A stretch of DNA of 64,000 nt from Paenibacillus sp. 37 (GCF_008386395.1 NZ_CP043761.1:5890001-5954000), one strand, 5' to 3'. Positions 8,015 through 17,723 are shown, numbered from the stretch's first letter. The notes: generated by a model not told the origin, from the sequence alone. A program made the numbers and translations.

Positions 8015-9598
8015 TTAAGGCGCAGTCTCCAGGAATTGAGCTGTAGGATTTTTATCCATAGCCGTTCTCATGGCGTACTCATTTTCGAAGAGCACTACAT
8101 AATTCCCTTTTTTATCTTTTACAAGCGCAGAGTTAATCCGGAATTTGCTTGGGTCCAGATTCTCGTCCACAATCCAGCGAGCGAACTGATAAGGCATGCG
8201 CTGCAATTGCACGTCTACCCCATACTCGCCTTTCATCCGGTACTCAAATACCTCGAACTGAAGTTGACCAATTACGCCGAGGATTGTCTCGTCGAAACTT
8301 GCCGTCTGGAACACCTGAATGGTTCCTTCCTCCGTCAACTGATCAATTCCCTTTTGATACTGTTTATGTTTCAATGCATTTTTCACAGTAACTTTGGCGA
8401 AAATCTCTGGTGAGAACGTTGGCAACTCCTCAAAGACAATCTCGCTGCCTTGGCTCAGTGAATCGCCAATCCGGAAGATACCCGGATCGAACAAACCGAT
8501 AATATCGCCAGCATATGCCTCTTCAACAATATCCCGGTCTTGTGCCAGGAATTGCTGTGGCTGTGACAGCTTGATTTCTTTGCCCACACGAGTATGCTTC
8601 ACACTCATTCCACGTTGGAACTTGCCTGATACAATACGCAGGAACGCAATACGATCCCGGTGTGCCGGGTTCATGTTTGCCTGAATCTTGAACACATAAC
8701 CGCTGAATTTCTCATTCGTTGGCTGAATCTCTCCTGCCGTACTGCGACGTGGTTCAGGCTTTGGTGCCAGTTCCAGGAAGTTCTCCAGGAAAGTCTGTAC
8801 GCCGAAATTGTTGATCGCACTACCGAAGAAAATAGGTGTCAATTCGCCGCGTTGAACTTTCTCCATGTCGAATTGGTCGCCCGCAATATCCAGCAACTCC
8901 AGATCCTGACACAATTGATCATGCAGGTATTCTCCTGCCATCTCACGGATAATGGGATCTTTGTAGCCATCTACCTTTTGCACTTTAATCGTCGAGTGAT
9001 CGTCCCCTTGGAACAACTCCACCTGATTTTTCATCCGGTCATAGACACCGCACAGTTCGCGACCTGTACCAATAGGCCAGTTCATCGGAACCGAACGAAT
9101 ACCCAGTACATTTTCAAGTTCTTCCATCAGATCAAATGGGCTTTTACCTTCACGGTCGAGTTTGTTGATAAACGTAAAAATTGGAATGCCACGCTTCGCA
9201 CATACCTGAAACAACTTGATCGTTTGTGCCTCGACACCTTTTGCCACGTCAATCAACATTACTGCGCTATCGGCAGCCGTGAGTGTACGATACGTATCTT
9301 CACTGAAGTCCTGGTGACCCGGTGTATCCAAAATGTTGACGCGATGATCCAGATAATCAAATTGCATTACGGAAGAGGTAACCGAGATTCCCCGTTGTTT
9401 CTCAATTTCCATCCAGTCACTTGTTGCGTGTTTGCTGGCTTTCCGAGCCTTTACCGTTCCCGCAAGGCGAATCGCGCCCCCGAACAGCAACAGTTTCTCG
9501 GTTAATGTAGTTTTACCCGCATCCGGGTGAGAGATAATGGCAAACGTCCGGCGTTTGTCCACTTCCTGTTGAAGAATTTCATTTCCAGCTTTGCTCAT
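8015..9598 (-). CDS. prfC: Peptide chain release factor 3
   Basis: A 527-residue translational GTPase that removes RF1/RF2 from the ribosome after peptide release. The G-domain motifs are SHPDAGKTTLTEKL, the switch II DTPGHQDFSEDTYRTL, and NKLDREG. The length fits RF3 (about 529) and rules out EF-G, while the RF3-type C-terminal domain (QLQFEVFEYRMKGEYGVDV) is present. The ATG at 9598 (MSKAGNEIL) gives the usual N-terminus; a longer frame reads through unconserved sequence. Confidence 0.95.
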   Translation of the reverse strand: MSKAGNEILQQEVDKRRTFAIISHPDAGKTTLTEKLLLFGGAIRLAGTVKARKASKHATSDWMEIEKQRGISVTSSVMQFDYLDHRVNILDTPGHQDFSEDTYRTLTAADSAVMLIDVAKGVEAQTIKLFQVCAKRGIPIFTFINKLDREGKSPFDLMEELENVLGIRSVPMNWPIGTGRELCGVYDRMKNQVELFQGDDHSTIKVQKVDGYKDPIIREMAGEYLHDQLCQDLELLDIAGDQFDMEKVQRGELTPIFFGSAINNFGVQTFLENFLELAPKPEPRRSTAGEIQPTNEKFSGYVFKIQANMNPAHRDRIAFLRIVSGKFQRGMSVKHTRVGKEIKLSQPQQFLAQDRDIVEEAYAGDIIGLFDPGIFRIGDSLSQGSEIVFEELPTFSPEIFAKVTVKNALKHKQYQKGIDQLTEEGTIQVFQTASFDETILGVIGQLQFEVFEYRMKGEYGVDVQLQRMPYQFARWIVDENLDPSKFRINSALVKDKKGNYVVLFENEYAMRTAMDKNPTAQFLETAP

Positions 9599-9883
9599 AG
9601 GTTTAATCCCTTTCGTCCGTTCATTCACGTTAATCCGGCATGGCCGGTCCATCATTCAATCTTTATGCAATCCGGCGAGGCCGGTTGATTGTACACTGAT
9701 CATTTTACATACGATGTATTTACACACTAGATTAATTTTACACATTTACAATGGAGTTCATCCTCCTCAAATCTGTGCTTTCATGCATACCGTGAACTGC
9801 TTCTTAACCCAACTCTCCTATTGTACCATAATCTGTACCGAAAATAACCGATTACTACAGCAGATTCTTCTCTTTTCACTTGC

Positions 9884-9927
9884 AAAAAAAAGCACCCTTC
9901 AGCCATTTCCATGGCATCCAGGCACTC
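9884..9927 (-). terminator. Terminator after doxX-like gene
   Basis: On the minus strand a hairpin with inner arms GCCAT/ATGGC and outer GTGCC/GGGTGC pairing is followed by eight T residues. Confidence 0.65.
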
Positions 9928-9951
9928 CTCATTCATTTTTATTTATCGGAT

Positions 9952-10353
9952 TTAGAAAATCAATGCATCCAGTGCGTATTGTCCGCCACCCGTCAGTGCC
10001 AGCGCTACACCAATCACCAGAATCGCGAGATTATATTCGAATCCGTTCTGTGTGGACCAGTATCCGTTCGCTCCATGGACTTTCACAATGGCAATGACCA
10101 TCGTCAATGCAATCAGAATGCCACCTACCGGTGTGAGCAGACCCAGAGCCAGCAGCAATCCGCCACCGAATTCCGCGAGTCCAGCCAGTAACGCCACCAA
10201 TGCACCGGGTTTCATACCCATCGATTCAAACCAGCCGCCTGTACCCTTGATCCCGTACCCTCCGAACCAACCAAACAGCTTTTGAGCCCCGTGCGCCATG
10301 AACGACAATCCAATCACCAAACGAATCAACAACAACCCTACATCCAACATCAT
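9952..10353 (-). CDS. DoxX family membrane protein
   Basis: A 133-residue integral membrane protein with four predicted helices. It carries DoxX features: LIRLVIGLSFMAHGAQKLFGWFGG at the N-terminus, then a conserved GLAEFGGGLLLALGLLTP. DoxX proteins sit in the cytoplasmic membrane and are often linked with oxidative or thiol stress, but no precise reaction is established for this branch. GGAGG lies nine bases before the first of two adjacent ATGs. It is a single gene with its own terminator. Confidence 0.88.
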   Translation of the reverse strand: MMLDVGLLLIRLVIGLSFMAHGAQKLFGWFGGYGIKGTGGWFESMGMKPGALVALLAGLAEFGGGLLLALGLLTPVGGILIALTMVIAIVKVHGANGYWSTQNGFEYNLAILVIGVALALTGGGQYALDALIF

Positions 10354-10632
10354 TTTCTTTTTCCTCCATTCGATATATACAAAATAGTATTCTTAGATTA
10401 AAGATATTATGCACATTTTTTCTTCATGATTCTCTGTGACGCAAACCCCTTCAACTGGTTTACATTTTATCTCATGAATGATAACTTATCCGAAATGTTT
10501 GCCCGAATAAAGTTTGTCATTTGCGTAACTCTTTAACTCATGTGTTGAGTATAAGTTACATACTTACTTTTTGTCAACAACTTAATTTAAATTACTTATT
10601 TCCTTATGATGGATACCTCCCCTTTCCCCGCG

Positions 10633-10678
10633 AAAAAAAGCCTGGAGACACCGCAAAATTTGCGATTTCCCCAGACTC
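10633..10678 (-). terminator. Terminator after zwf
   Basis: The hairpin has inner arms CGCA/TGCG and outer arms GTCTGGGGA/TCTCCAGGC, ending in a seven-T run on the minus strand. Confidence 0.75.
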
Positions 10679-10728
10679 AGTCATGTTGTGTATGTTGTTA
10701 TTACCATTGTTAATGCCCTTACCCTACC

Positions 10729-12279
10729 CTAACCATTCACTTGCCAGATCACGCTGTCCTCGTCCTGACCATTCACCGGCCACCAGTGGAATCCGTCCTG
10801 ATCCAGCAGCTTATCTGTCGCTTCTGGCCCCCATGTTCCAGCAGGGTACGTATGAAGTTCTCCCTGATTCTGTCCCCAGGCTGCTGCGATCCGATCCACA
10901 AAAGACCAGGCTGTTGCCACTTCATCCCAACGGGTAAAGTACGTAGAATCCCCCTCTGCTGCATCGTGCAGCAGACGTTCATACGCTTCAGGCGAGTTGA
11001 TTCCAATCATGCAGCTCTGACAGAAATCCATTGCGAGTGGCTGAATCTCGGAATCCGAGCCTGGTTTCTTAGCATTGATTTTGATATATATGCCTTCCAT
11101 CGGATTTACCCGAATGACTAGCAGATTCGGTTCCAATTTATACTTTTTCCCAAGGTACACGTTGTTTGGCATCGACTTGAACTCAACTACGATCTCGGTC
11201 GTTTTCACCGGTAGACGCTTGCCTGTCCGAATGTAGAATGGAACACCCGCCCAGCGGAAATTATCAACAAATACACGTGCGGCAAAATACGTCTCCGTAT
11301 TCGACTGCGGATCAACCTTGTCTTCCTGACGATACCCCGGAAGCTGCTTGCCACGGTATTCCCCTTCGGAATACTGTCCCCGCACAACGTTGTTGCTCAC
11401 TTCCTCATCCGAAGTAAAGGCCCGCAGTGAACGTAATACCTTCACCTTCTCATCCCGAATGTCCTCCGGGAATAAGCGACTTGGCGGCTCCATCGCAATC
11501 ATCGTTAACATCTGAAGCATATGATTCTGCCCCATGTCACGCAGTGCACCGGAGTGATCATAATAACCACCACGTTCTTCTACGCCGACGGTCTCACCAA
11601 GCGTAATCTGAACGTTGGCAATATGTTTGTTGTTCCAGAGCGGTTCAAAAAAAGCATTTCCGAAGCGGATCACTTCGATATTTTGCACCATTTCCTTGCC
11701 CAGATAATGATCAATCCGATAGATTTCCTCTTCACGGAATACCTCACGAATCTGCTCATTCAGATGTTCGGCCGATTGCAGATCATAACCAAATGGTTTT
11801 TCGATCACCAAACGGTTCCAACCCTGACTTTCCAGCATACCGCCGTCCCGCAAACTGTACGAGACACTGCCAAACAGCTCAGGTGCCAGTGCCAGATAGA
11901 ACAGCCGGTTCCCCGGCGTGTTAAACTTTGATTCCAGATGCTCCGTCTGCGCACGCAGCTCTTTGAATCCGTCCACATTATTGATATCCAGTGCTTTGTA
12001 TTCAAAATGATCGACAAAAGCGTTCCACTCATCAGGTTCCCCCGCTGGATAACGGCAGAACTCTTTAATGGATTCATAGATGTCTTCCCGGAATTCTTCT
12101 GGGGACCTCGGACGACGTGCTACGCCAATAACCGCAAAGTCTTCGGCAAGCTTGCCTTCACGGTAAAGACTGTAGATAGCCGGAAACAGCTTCCGGCGGG
12201 CCAAATCACCCGTTGCTCCAAAAATGAAAAATACTGCGCCTGGTGTCTGTACTTCATCTTGCAATTGTTTTTCAACCAT
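10729..12279 (-). CDS. zwf: Glucose-6-phosphate 1-dehydrogenase
   Basis: A 516-residue cytoplasmic enzyme that oxidises glucose-6-phosphate with NADP+ to 6-phosphogluconolactone, the entry of the oxidative pentose phosphate pathway. Residues 17-33 form the coenzyme-binding motif (FIFGATGDLARRKLFP). The diagnostic active-site signature RIDHYLGKEMVQN lies near residue 195. The length is normal. GAGGAG precedes the ATG, and a terminator lies just past the stop. The neighbouring pentose-phosphate genes are not present. Confidence 0.97.
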   Translation of the reverse strand: MVEKQLQDEVQTPGAVFFIFGATGDLARRKLFPAIYSLYREGKLAEDFAVIGVARRPRSPEEFREDIYESIKEFCRYPAGEPDEWNAFVDHFEYKALDINNVDGFKELRAQTEHLESKFNTPGNRLFYLALAPELFGSVSYSLRDGGMLESQGWNRLVIEKPFGYDLQSAEHLNEQIREVFREEEIYRIDHYLGKEMVQNIEVIRFGNAFFEPLWNNKHIANVQITLGETVGVEERGGYYDHSGALRDMGQNHMLQMLTMIAMEPPSRLFPEDIRDEKVKVLRSLRAFTSDEEVSNNVVRGQYSEGEYRGKQLPGYRQEDKVDPQSNTETYFAARVFVDNFRWAGVPFYIRTGKRLPVKTTEIVVEFKSMPNNVYLGKKYKLEPNLLVIRVNPMEGIYIKINAKKPGSDSEIQPLAMDFCQSCMIGINSPEAYERLLHDAAEGDSTYFTRWDEVATAWSFVDRIAAAWGQNQGELHTYPAGTWGPEATDKLLDQDGFHWWPVNGQDEDSVIWQVNG

Positions 12280-12493
12280 GGGCTCCTCTTTCTTCCGGGA
12301 AGATAACCTTCACGCTCTCCCCGAGCTATGTAATGGTGTTATATATGCACGACATACAACTGTCAATTACCAGCAAGTTCCTTCTTGGATGTGATGCCAT
12401 TTTAGCATATCAACTGAATGGATGCACTATTTCAAACTCATTTTTCTGATAAAGATTCTCAATATTGGGTCCTAATTCATGAAAAATTCATCC

Positions 12494-13243
12494 TTAATAT
12501 TCAATCGTAATCACTGGAAACCCCACTGTAATTCGATTGTCGACCTCGTCACCAACCTGGTGAACTGCGAGTTGCATATTTAACATATGCGAGCCACTCT
12601 TGATCGACAGGGGCAGCTCAGCCGCCTCAAAAGAGACACTTGCGCTGGCTACATCCGTATAACGTTCAACGGAGGTGATATCCACCTTTGTAGACAGCTG
12701 TTCTTCGATCAGTTCCAGTTGCTGACTCGCATTATGTGCAGTAGCAGTAACTGCTGTACCTTGCACAGACATATTCCAGGTTGCCTTCATCCCTGAGTCT
12801 ACAAGCAGTTGATCCACCTGTTCATGTACTGTCATTAATGCCTTCCGATCCGTGTGTGCATCCCCAGAAATTTGTACGATGGCGTAGTAGCCGTTATCTC
12901 CTGTCTCGACGACATTGGCCAACATGCCTATGCTACTATTAGCTGTACCTACAACCACCTCACTGCGGTACACATTATGGCCCGTCTGACGTACCTGCAT
13001 CGGTGATTCAAGTCCCAAGTGACTTGCTAGTAACACGGCCTGTGCTTGTGCATCTCCCTTGCCTTCTCCTTGCCATTTAATCACCAGACGATCCACATTA
13101 TCAATTACACTGTCAGCAGTATAGATTAGCTGTTCCAGTTGGGCTGCTTTCGGTTCGTTCTTCTCTGCGTATACCTGTGTCACACCAATAAGAATAATAA
13201 TAGCCATTGCCAATATACCTGCTGTCATCCAACGATTTAACAT
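12494..13243 (-). CDS. YwmB-like protein
   Basis: A 249-residue exported or membrane-anchored protein. It has an N-terminal hydrophobic segment (WMTAGILAMAIIILIGVTQVYA) followed by an extracytoplasmic domain rich in strands. It resembles the YwmB family of Bacillus, annotated as a TATA-box-binding-like fold of unknown function and found mostly in spore formers. The ATG at 13243 is chosen because GGGGG lies at proper spacing and the signal segment follows directly; a longer frame of 45 residues runs into the upstream terminator region and is unlikely. Confidence 0.7.
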   Translation of the reverse strand: MLNRWMTAGILAMAIIILIGVTQVYAEKNEPKAAQLEQLIYTADSVIDNVDRLVIKWQGEGKGDAQAQAVLLASHLGLESPMQVRQTGHNVYRSEVVVGTANSSIGMLANVVETGDNGYYAIVQISGDAHTDRKALMTVHEQVDQLLVDSGMKATWNMSVQGTAVTATAHNASQQLELIEEQLSTKVDITSVERYTDVASASVSFEAAELPLSIKSGSHMLNMQLAVHQVGDEVDNRITVGFPVITIEY

Positions 13244-13330
13244 TTGAATCCCCCGTTCATTCTTGCATTCTATGAATCTATCAACAGCATGCCCCATTCC
13301 CACATTAGCCATACTTCTTCTGAACACAGC

Positions 13331-13373
13331 AAAAAAAAGCCCCACCCGCCACTTGCATGGCAGATCAGAGCTT
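13331..13373 (-). terminator. Terminator of the lia-psp operon, displaced by a repeat
   Basis: A hairpin with inner arms GCCA/TGGC and outer arms AGCTC/GGGCT is followed by eight T residues on the minus strand. The nearest upstream gene is liaR, over 300 bases away, with the 218-bp repeat between. No ORF lies in the 450-base gap apart from these two elements. Confidence 0.65.
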
Positions 13374-13388
13374 TCCATTCATACTTAT

Positions 13389-13606
13389 AGAGGTTGTTCA
13401 AAAATTCCGCTTTTGATTACGAAGGGTGCCTAGCGGCATCCTCAACATCATTATGGAATTCAGCCGAAATAAGTAGGGGCTTACGAAGAATGTTTCCTTC
13501 GGAAACATTGCGGTTGCTCACGTAGCTCGATCTACGCTCCGCTACTCCATTTCTAGCTTTATCCCATCTTCTTGGTACTGAAAACCGACCTTTTTGAACA
13601 CGCACT
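13389..13606. repeat. MITE-like 218-bp repeat with TGTTCAAAAA terminal inverted repeats
   Basis: A non-coding element bounded by inverted copies of TGTTCAAAAA (left AGAGGT-, right complement of AGTGCG-). It contains strong internal hairpins, for example AATGTTTCC-ttc-GGAAACATT. The minus-strand reading frame it contains has no resemblance to a protein and coincides with the repeat. A 16-bp match to one terminal arm occurs alone at 41065-41080, showing that the end sequence is dispersed. It has been placed between liaR and the operon terminator. Confidence 0.7.
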
Positions 13607-13694
13607 TATATATAAATCATCTCTTATCTATAACTTCCGCACATTAATGCACGGTTATTTGGCTTAATGATGTTAACGCATATGATTCTTGTTA

Positions 13695-14369
13695 TTACTC
13701 TGCAAGTCCGTTTTTATAAGCATAGATCGCAGCCTGTGTACGGTCGTCTACGCCCAATTTTGCCAGTAAATTCGTGACATGGAATTTGACTGTCTTAATG
13801 CCGATGATCAGATCATCAGCGATGTCCTGATTCGATTTACCTTTGGCGAGCAACCGGAGCACATCCATTTCACGGTCTGTCAATTCATCATGCAAAGGAG
13901 CTGCTGCCTGTGGCTGCCGGAAGCGATTCATCATTTTCGAAGCCACCTGTGACTCCAGAACGGATTGCCCGCGAGCGGCTGCGCGAATCGCATCTGCCAC
14001 TTCATTGGCTCTTGATGTTTTCAACAGATAACTGAATGCACCTGCTTCAATGACAGGATACATTTTTTCATCATCCAAGTAACTGGTCAATACGATGACT
14101 TTGCACTCCGGATACATTTTAAGTACCTGACGAGTAGCCTCAATGCCATCCATGCCTTCCATAACCAGGTCCATCAGAACAACATCAGGCTTATACTCCT
14201 GTGCAAGCCGAATGCCTTCCTCTCCACTACCTGCTTCACCAACAACTTCAATTCCATCTTCGGTATCCAGTACCGCTGCAAGACCAATACGCACCATCTC
14301 ATGATCATCCACGAGCAATACTTTGATCGACGTTTCCGTCTCCGTTTCGACTTCCGGTTCCATTGACAT
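13695..14369 (-). CDS. liaR: Response regulator LiaR (NarL/FixJ family)
   Basis: A 224-residue two-component response regulator. The receiver domain holds acidic residues VDDHE, the phosphorylated aspartate in VVLMDLVM, and the conserved lysine in LLKTS. The C-terminal LuxR-type helix-turn-helix begins LTDREMDVLRLLAKG. It is phosphorylated by LiaS and controls envelope-stress genes, by homology to LiaR/VraR. The ATG at 14369 has TGAGG six bases upstream; an upstream ATG at 14387 lacks a good site. Its first 65 bases overlap the end of liaS, so translation is coupled. A 218-bp repeat separates it from the operon terminator. Confidence 0.92.
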   Translation of the reverse strand: MSMEPEVETETETSIKVLLVDDHEMVRIGLAAVLDTEDGIEVVGEAGSGEEGIRLAQEYKPDVVLMDLVMEGMDGIEATRQVLKMYPECKVIVLTSYLDDEKMYPVIEAGAFSYLLKTSRANEVADAIRAAARGQSVLESQVASKMMNRFRQPQAAAPLHDELTDREMDVLRLLAKGKSNQDIADDLIIGIKTVKFHVTNLLAKLGVDDRTQAAIYAYKNGLAE

Positions 14370-15420
14370 GTTCTTCCTCACTTTCATCGTTCATCAAAGG
14401 TATCGTAATCTCAATCCGCGTTCCCTTACCAGGCGCTGTTACAAATTGTATAGCCCCGCCAATCTCCGTAACACGTTCACGCATGTTAGCCAGACCGTAG
14501 GAAGCTTGTTTATTCTCATCCAGATCGAAGCCTTGCCCATCATCACGAATCAATACCCGGATCGCATCAGTACGGCGCTGGATCCGTATCTCCATTTTTT
14601 CCGCTTTTGCATGCCGTAACGTATTGGACATAGCCTCCTGAACGATTCGAAACAGATGATTCTCGATGCCTTTGATCAGTTCAATGTCTTCGTCCATTTC
14701 GAGCACAATGTCCATGGGTACTTTTGTTTTCAGTTCCATCACCAGATCACGAAGACCTTGTTCGAGATGTTTACCCTCCAGATAAACTGGCCGCAGATGT
14801 AACAGTAACGCACGCATCTCGGACTGAGCTACCGAAGCCATTTCCTCAATCAAAGCCACCTGCCGCTGAGCACGTTCAAAATCCTTCTCCATCTTCCGTC
14901 CAACGGCCGTTGCTGTCATGGATATCGCGAACAATTGCTGCGATACCGCATCATGCAGTTCCCGTGCCAAACGCTGCCGCTCTTCCACAATAGCCGTAAT
15001 TCTGGATTGTTCAGCAAGCTGTGCATTATGAGTAGACAATCGCTGGAGCGAAGATACCTGATCTTCCCACTTTTTGCCGATTCGTCCGAGTTGCTCACTT
15101 AGACGACCCACATCATCATCGCCCAGATCAGGTACAGTGCGGGATAGAGAGCCCTTCTCCCACAGTAGAAGCGTTTCCCGCAGCAGTTCGAGCCGGCGTT
15201 TAACCCGGTAACTCTGATAGAACCCAAAGACCGCACCAATCCCAATCAGAAGCAGCAATAGAGCCAGCCCGGATTGAATCAGATGCCGCCAGCCTGCAAA
15301 CGGAGCAAGATAACCATATGTATACAATACATACAAAATAACAGCGAGCACAATGAAAACCAGGAGGATCCCTTCACCCATACTTCGGGTTACCATGTCG
15401 GTATGTCGTTTTGTCTTCAT
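14305..15420 (-). CDS. liaS: Sensor histidine kinase LiaS
   Basis: A 371-residue membrane sensor kinase of the HPK7/NarL-partner class. Two N-terminal membrane helices (residues about 17-35 and 48-67) surround a very short external loop, typical of intramembrane-sensing kinases. A HAMP-like linker follows. The H-box is RQRLARELHDAVSQQLF, and the HATPase domain has NTLRHA, DDGQGFD and GLANMRER. It would sense cell-envelope damage together with LiaF and phosphorylate LiaR. The unusually acidic and glycine-rich tail is encoded where the next gene already begins. Confidence 0.92.
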   Translation of the reverse strand: MKTKRHTDMVTRSMGEGILLVFIVLAVILYVLYTYGYLAPFAGWRHLIQSGLALLLLLIGIGAVFGFYQSYRVKRRLELLRETLLLWEKGSLSRTVPDLGDDDVGRLSEQLGRIGKKWEDQVSSLQRLSTHNAQLAEQSRITAIVEERQRLARELHDAVSQQLFAISMTATAVGRKMEKDFERAQRQVALIEEMASVAQSEMRALLLHLRPVYLEGKHLEQGLRDLVMELKTKVPMDIVLEMDEDIELIKGIENHLFRIVQEAMSNTLRHAKAEKMEIRIQRRTDAIRVLIRDDGQGFDLDENKQASYGLANMRERVTEIGGAIQFVTAPGKGTRIEITIPLMNDESEEEHVNGTGSRNGDGNVDQSIARG

Positions 15421-15451
15421 CGGGGTCTCCTCCTTCTCTTCATCTATTTTA

Positions 15452-16099
15452 CTACGGATTACTGATACTTAGGTCGCCAACAATATAAGAAATGACAAAT
15501 TTTGCTTTATGTTCACTGGATTCAAATCCAGGCGTTCTCCATACTAATTTGTTCATCATGCCGCTATCTTGTTCTCCAAGAAGATTAATCCGGCCGAAAA
15601 GAACCGATGCTTCAATCTCCACTCCATAATCTTCTGGTAGCGTAAGGCGAACATTGCCCATAACTCCTTGCAGCAGCACAATCGTTTGTTTCTCCTCCGG
15701 AATCGAAAGAGATAGATCCGCGTTAACCTCACCTATGGCATGCCACAGACTCATACTGCGTAACGTCCAGGATGATTGATCCCAGTAGTACCGAGCCATG
15801 AAATTCTGTTTTTTCATAACGCCTTCGTCCAGATGAATCTTTTTGTTTTTCGAATAAAAGTAAGCTAAAGAAGCAAGTACAATCAAAAATACAATCATTA
15901 AATTATCCAGCAATAACAGTGCCGCACCAATGCCAAGATACCGATGACCTTTGCGGGTATCCCCATTGCGGACTTGAAGCATTCCAACCGTTAACAGAAT
16001 CAGTGCGGCAGCGGTCAGGAAGTTAATATTGTCATTCAATAACATCATTGTGCCAATAATCATAATGACAACTGCAAGCCATTTACTCTTTTGATTCAT
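15452..16099 (-). CDS. liaF: LiaF-like negative regulator of envelope stress kinase
   Basis: A 215-residue membrane protein. The first 100 residues hold about four short hydrophobic helices, and the rest is a cytoplasmic DUF2154/LiaF-type domain of repeating strands (ADLSLSIPEEKQTIVLLQGVMGNVRLTLPEDYGVEIEASVLFG). In B. subtilis LiaF holds LiaS inactive in the absence of stress; the same is inferred here from its place directly upstream of liaS. The ATG at 16099 follows a G-rich ribosome site; a longer frame of 21 residues has no conserved content. It lies 31 bases before liaS. Confidence 0.88.
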   Translation of the reverse strand: MNQKSKWLAVVIMIIGTMMLLNDNINFLTAAALILLTVGMLQVRNGDTRKGHRYLGIGAALLLLDNLMIVFLIVLASLAYFYSKNKKIHLDEGVMKKQNFMARYYWDQSSWTLRSMSLWHAIGEVNADLSLSIPEEKQTIVLLQGVMGNVRLTLPEDYGVEIEASVLFGRINLLGEQDSGMMNKLVWRTPGFESSEHKAKFVISYIVGDLSISNP

Positions 16100-16249
16100 C
16101 CCCGCCGCACCCCCTCTGTAAGTTAATCTCTCTTTATTCAACGGAAAAGCCATATCAGGCAATGAAGTCCTGTATGGCTTAACTTTTGTTCTACCAACCG
16201 TACATTATACACGATTTATAGAATATCATATTGTCCACTAAGCGAACAG

Positions 16250-16957
16250 TTATTCTTTTGAAGTTCCGTTCGCTTCATTCTTGGAACCATTGCCCATTTT
16301 GTTTTTGAGGGCTTGTAATTGCTGATCCACTTTGAATTGTTTTTCCACATCTACAGGATTCGTGTACGTGGATGATGTGTTGCGATAAGGTGCACGAGCT
16401 ACGTCAGCTTCAGCTTCCAGCTGCATGATTTTCTCTTCCATGCGGTGGAATCCAAGTGATGCGCCGCCACTTTCGATCGAATGCAAGCTGTTGATGGAAG
16501 ACATTTGTTTTTTAGCTTTTGCCATTTGTGCACGGGATACAAGTTCATTACGTTTGTTACGCATTTTGTAGAACTCATCTTTCATGTCATGCAACTGTTG
16601 CAACAGATCTTTTGCTTGTGCTTCGGACTGTGCATGCAGTTCGCTGTACTCCGTAATTTTTTGATCAAAGTAGATTTTCTCTTCCAACAATTTGCGTGCC
16701 ACTTCTTCCTGACCGTTAGACAGAGCAGCTTCTGCTTGGGACTCACGTTGTACCGAAGTACGCTCCGCTTCATCCAAACGTTGTTTCATGCGGCGCTCAT
16801 TTGCCATTTGTTTAGCAACAGTTACCTCTGCCTCATGAATCTCAGCCTCCATATCACGCAAGTACTGGTTCAACATTACAATCGGGTCTTCTACCTTATC
16901 CAACATATCATTTACCGATGCTTTCGTCATATCCTTAATCCGTTTAAATACTCCCAT
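16250..16957 (-). CDS. PspA/IM30 family protein (LiaH-like)
   Basis: A 235-residue, almost wholly alpha-helical, coiled-coil protein of the PspA/Vipp1/IM30 family. It starts [25 protein letters not shown], the amphipathic membrane-binding helix. These proteins form large rings on the inner membrane and protect it during envelope stress. The ATG is one base after the stop of the PspC gene, so the two are coupled; GGGAGAAAAG is the ribosome site. It is one of two PspA proteins in this operon and ends about 150 bases before liaF. Confidence 0.93.
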   Translation of the reverse strand: MGVFKRIKDMTKASVNDMLDKVEDPIVMLNQYLRDMEAEIHEAEVTVAKQMANERRMKQRLDEAERTSVQRESQAEAALSNGQEEVARKLLEEKIYFDQKITEYSELHAQSEAQAKDLLQQLHDMKDEFYKMRNKRNELVSRAQMAKAKKQMSSINSLHSIESGGASLGFHRMEEKIMQLEAEADVARAPYRNTSSTYTNPVDVEKQFKVDQQLQALKNKMGNGSKNEANGTSKE

Positions 16958-16958
16958 T

Positions 16959-17468
16959 TTACTTTTCTCCCTTCTCGTAACGAGATAATTTTTGGCGAAG
17001 CTCTTCAACTTCTTTTTTCAGTGCTTTTTTCTCGATATCTTTCATCATGGAATCAAGTTCACTTTCTTGTGGTGCACCTGCTCCGTAGGCGTTGTTGTCA
17101 TAAGAACGGGGACCAGATTGAGGTCTGCCGTTGAATCCAGGGCCGGGACCGAAGTTACCAGGACCTTGCTGGTTGTGATTATTTTGAAAAGGACCTCTCG
17201 GTGGCTGATGATCATAGTTGTTGTATCCTCTGCCAGGACCAGGACCTGGGCCCTGACCGTAGCCATATGGATCATAAGGCGGATACGGTTCTTTTGGTAC
17301 CACCAGTGCTGCAATAAAGTATATTAACAACGACGTGCCGCCAGTTACGAAGATACTGATAACAAAGATGATACGCAGCAGGGTGGAATCCATTCCGATG
17401 GTTTCGGAAATTCCGCCGCACAAGCCGGTTAACATCCGGTCACGCGTTGAGCGGTATAATTTGCTCAT
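16959..17468 (-). CDS. PspC-domain membrane protein with Gly/Pro/Asn-rich linker and C-terminal coiled coil
   Basis: A 169-residue protein. Residues 1-60 form the PspC domain: [23 protein letters not shown], then a membrane helix. Residues 60-130 are a low-complexity linker rich in Gly, Pro, Asn and Tyr. The last 30 residues are a charged helix ([19 protein letters not shown]) that could pair with PspA. The N-terminal 60 residues nearly repeat those of the neighbouring PspC protein, showing a tandem duplication in which this copy gained a long tail. PspC-type proteins tie PspA to the membrane. Confidence 0.88.
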   Translation of the reverse strand: MSKLYRSTRDRMLTGLCGGISETIGMDSTLLRIIFVISIFVTGGTSLLIYFIAALVVPKEPYPPYDPYGYGQGPGPGPGRGYNNYDHQPPRGPFQNNHNQQGPGNFGPGPGFNGRPQSGPRSYDNNAYGAGAPQESELDSMMKDIEKKALKKEVEELRQKLSRYEKGEK

Positions 17469-17485
17469 GTTCTTGCTCCTTTCGT

Positions 17486-17719
17486 TTACTTGTATCCTCT
17501 TACGTTGGGATCATAAGCATATGGATCAACGTGGTTGGATTCCTTGGGTACCACCAATGCAGCGATGAAGTAGATCAACAATGAAGTACCTCCCGTAGCA
17601 AAAATACTGATGAAGAAAATGATACGTAGCAGCGTGGTGCTCAATCCGAGATTTTCAGAAATGCCGCCGATCAAACCTGTTAGCATTCGATTACGCGCCG
17701 AGCGGTATAATTTATTCAT
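17486..17719 (-). CDS. Short PspC-domain membrane protein
   Basis: A 77-residue protein that is essentially a PspC domain alone: MNKLYRSARNRMLTGL, a glycine-rich turn, then one membrane helix ([25 protein letters not shown]). The start at 17719 follows the PspA stop by four bases. Its sequence is close to residues 1-60 of the next gene, indicating duplication of the PspC module. Probably a membrane partner of the adjacent PspA protein. Confidence 0.88.
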   Translation of the reverse strand: MNKLYRSARNRMLTGLIGGISENLGLSTTLLRIIFFISIFATGGTSLLIYFIAALVVPKESNHVDPYAYDPNVRGYK

Positions 17720-17723
17720 GTGA

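Noticed and set aside
8660..9505. A 281-codon plus-strand frame within prfC
   Set aside because: Antisense shadow of a well-conserved release factor gene, with no protein motif of its own.
13417..13605. A 62-codon minus-strand frame
   Set aside because: It coincides with the 218-bp MITE-like repeat and changes at hairpins; no ribosome site.
16481..17134. A 217-codon plus-strand frame across the psp genes
   Set aside because: Antisense to two clear PspA/PspC genes and with no motif of its own.
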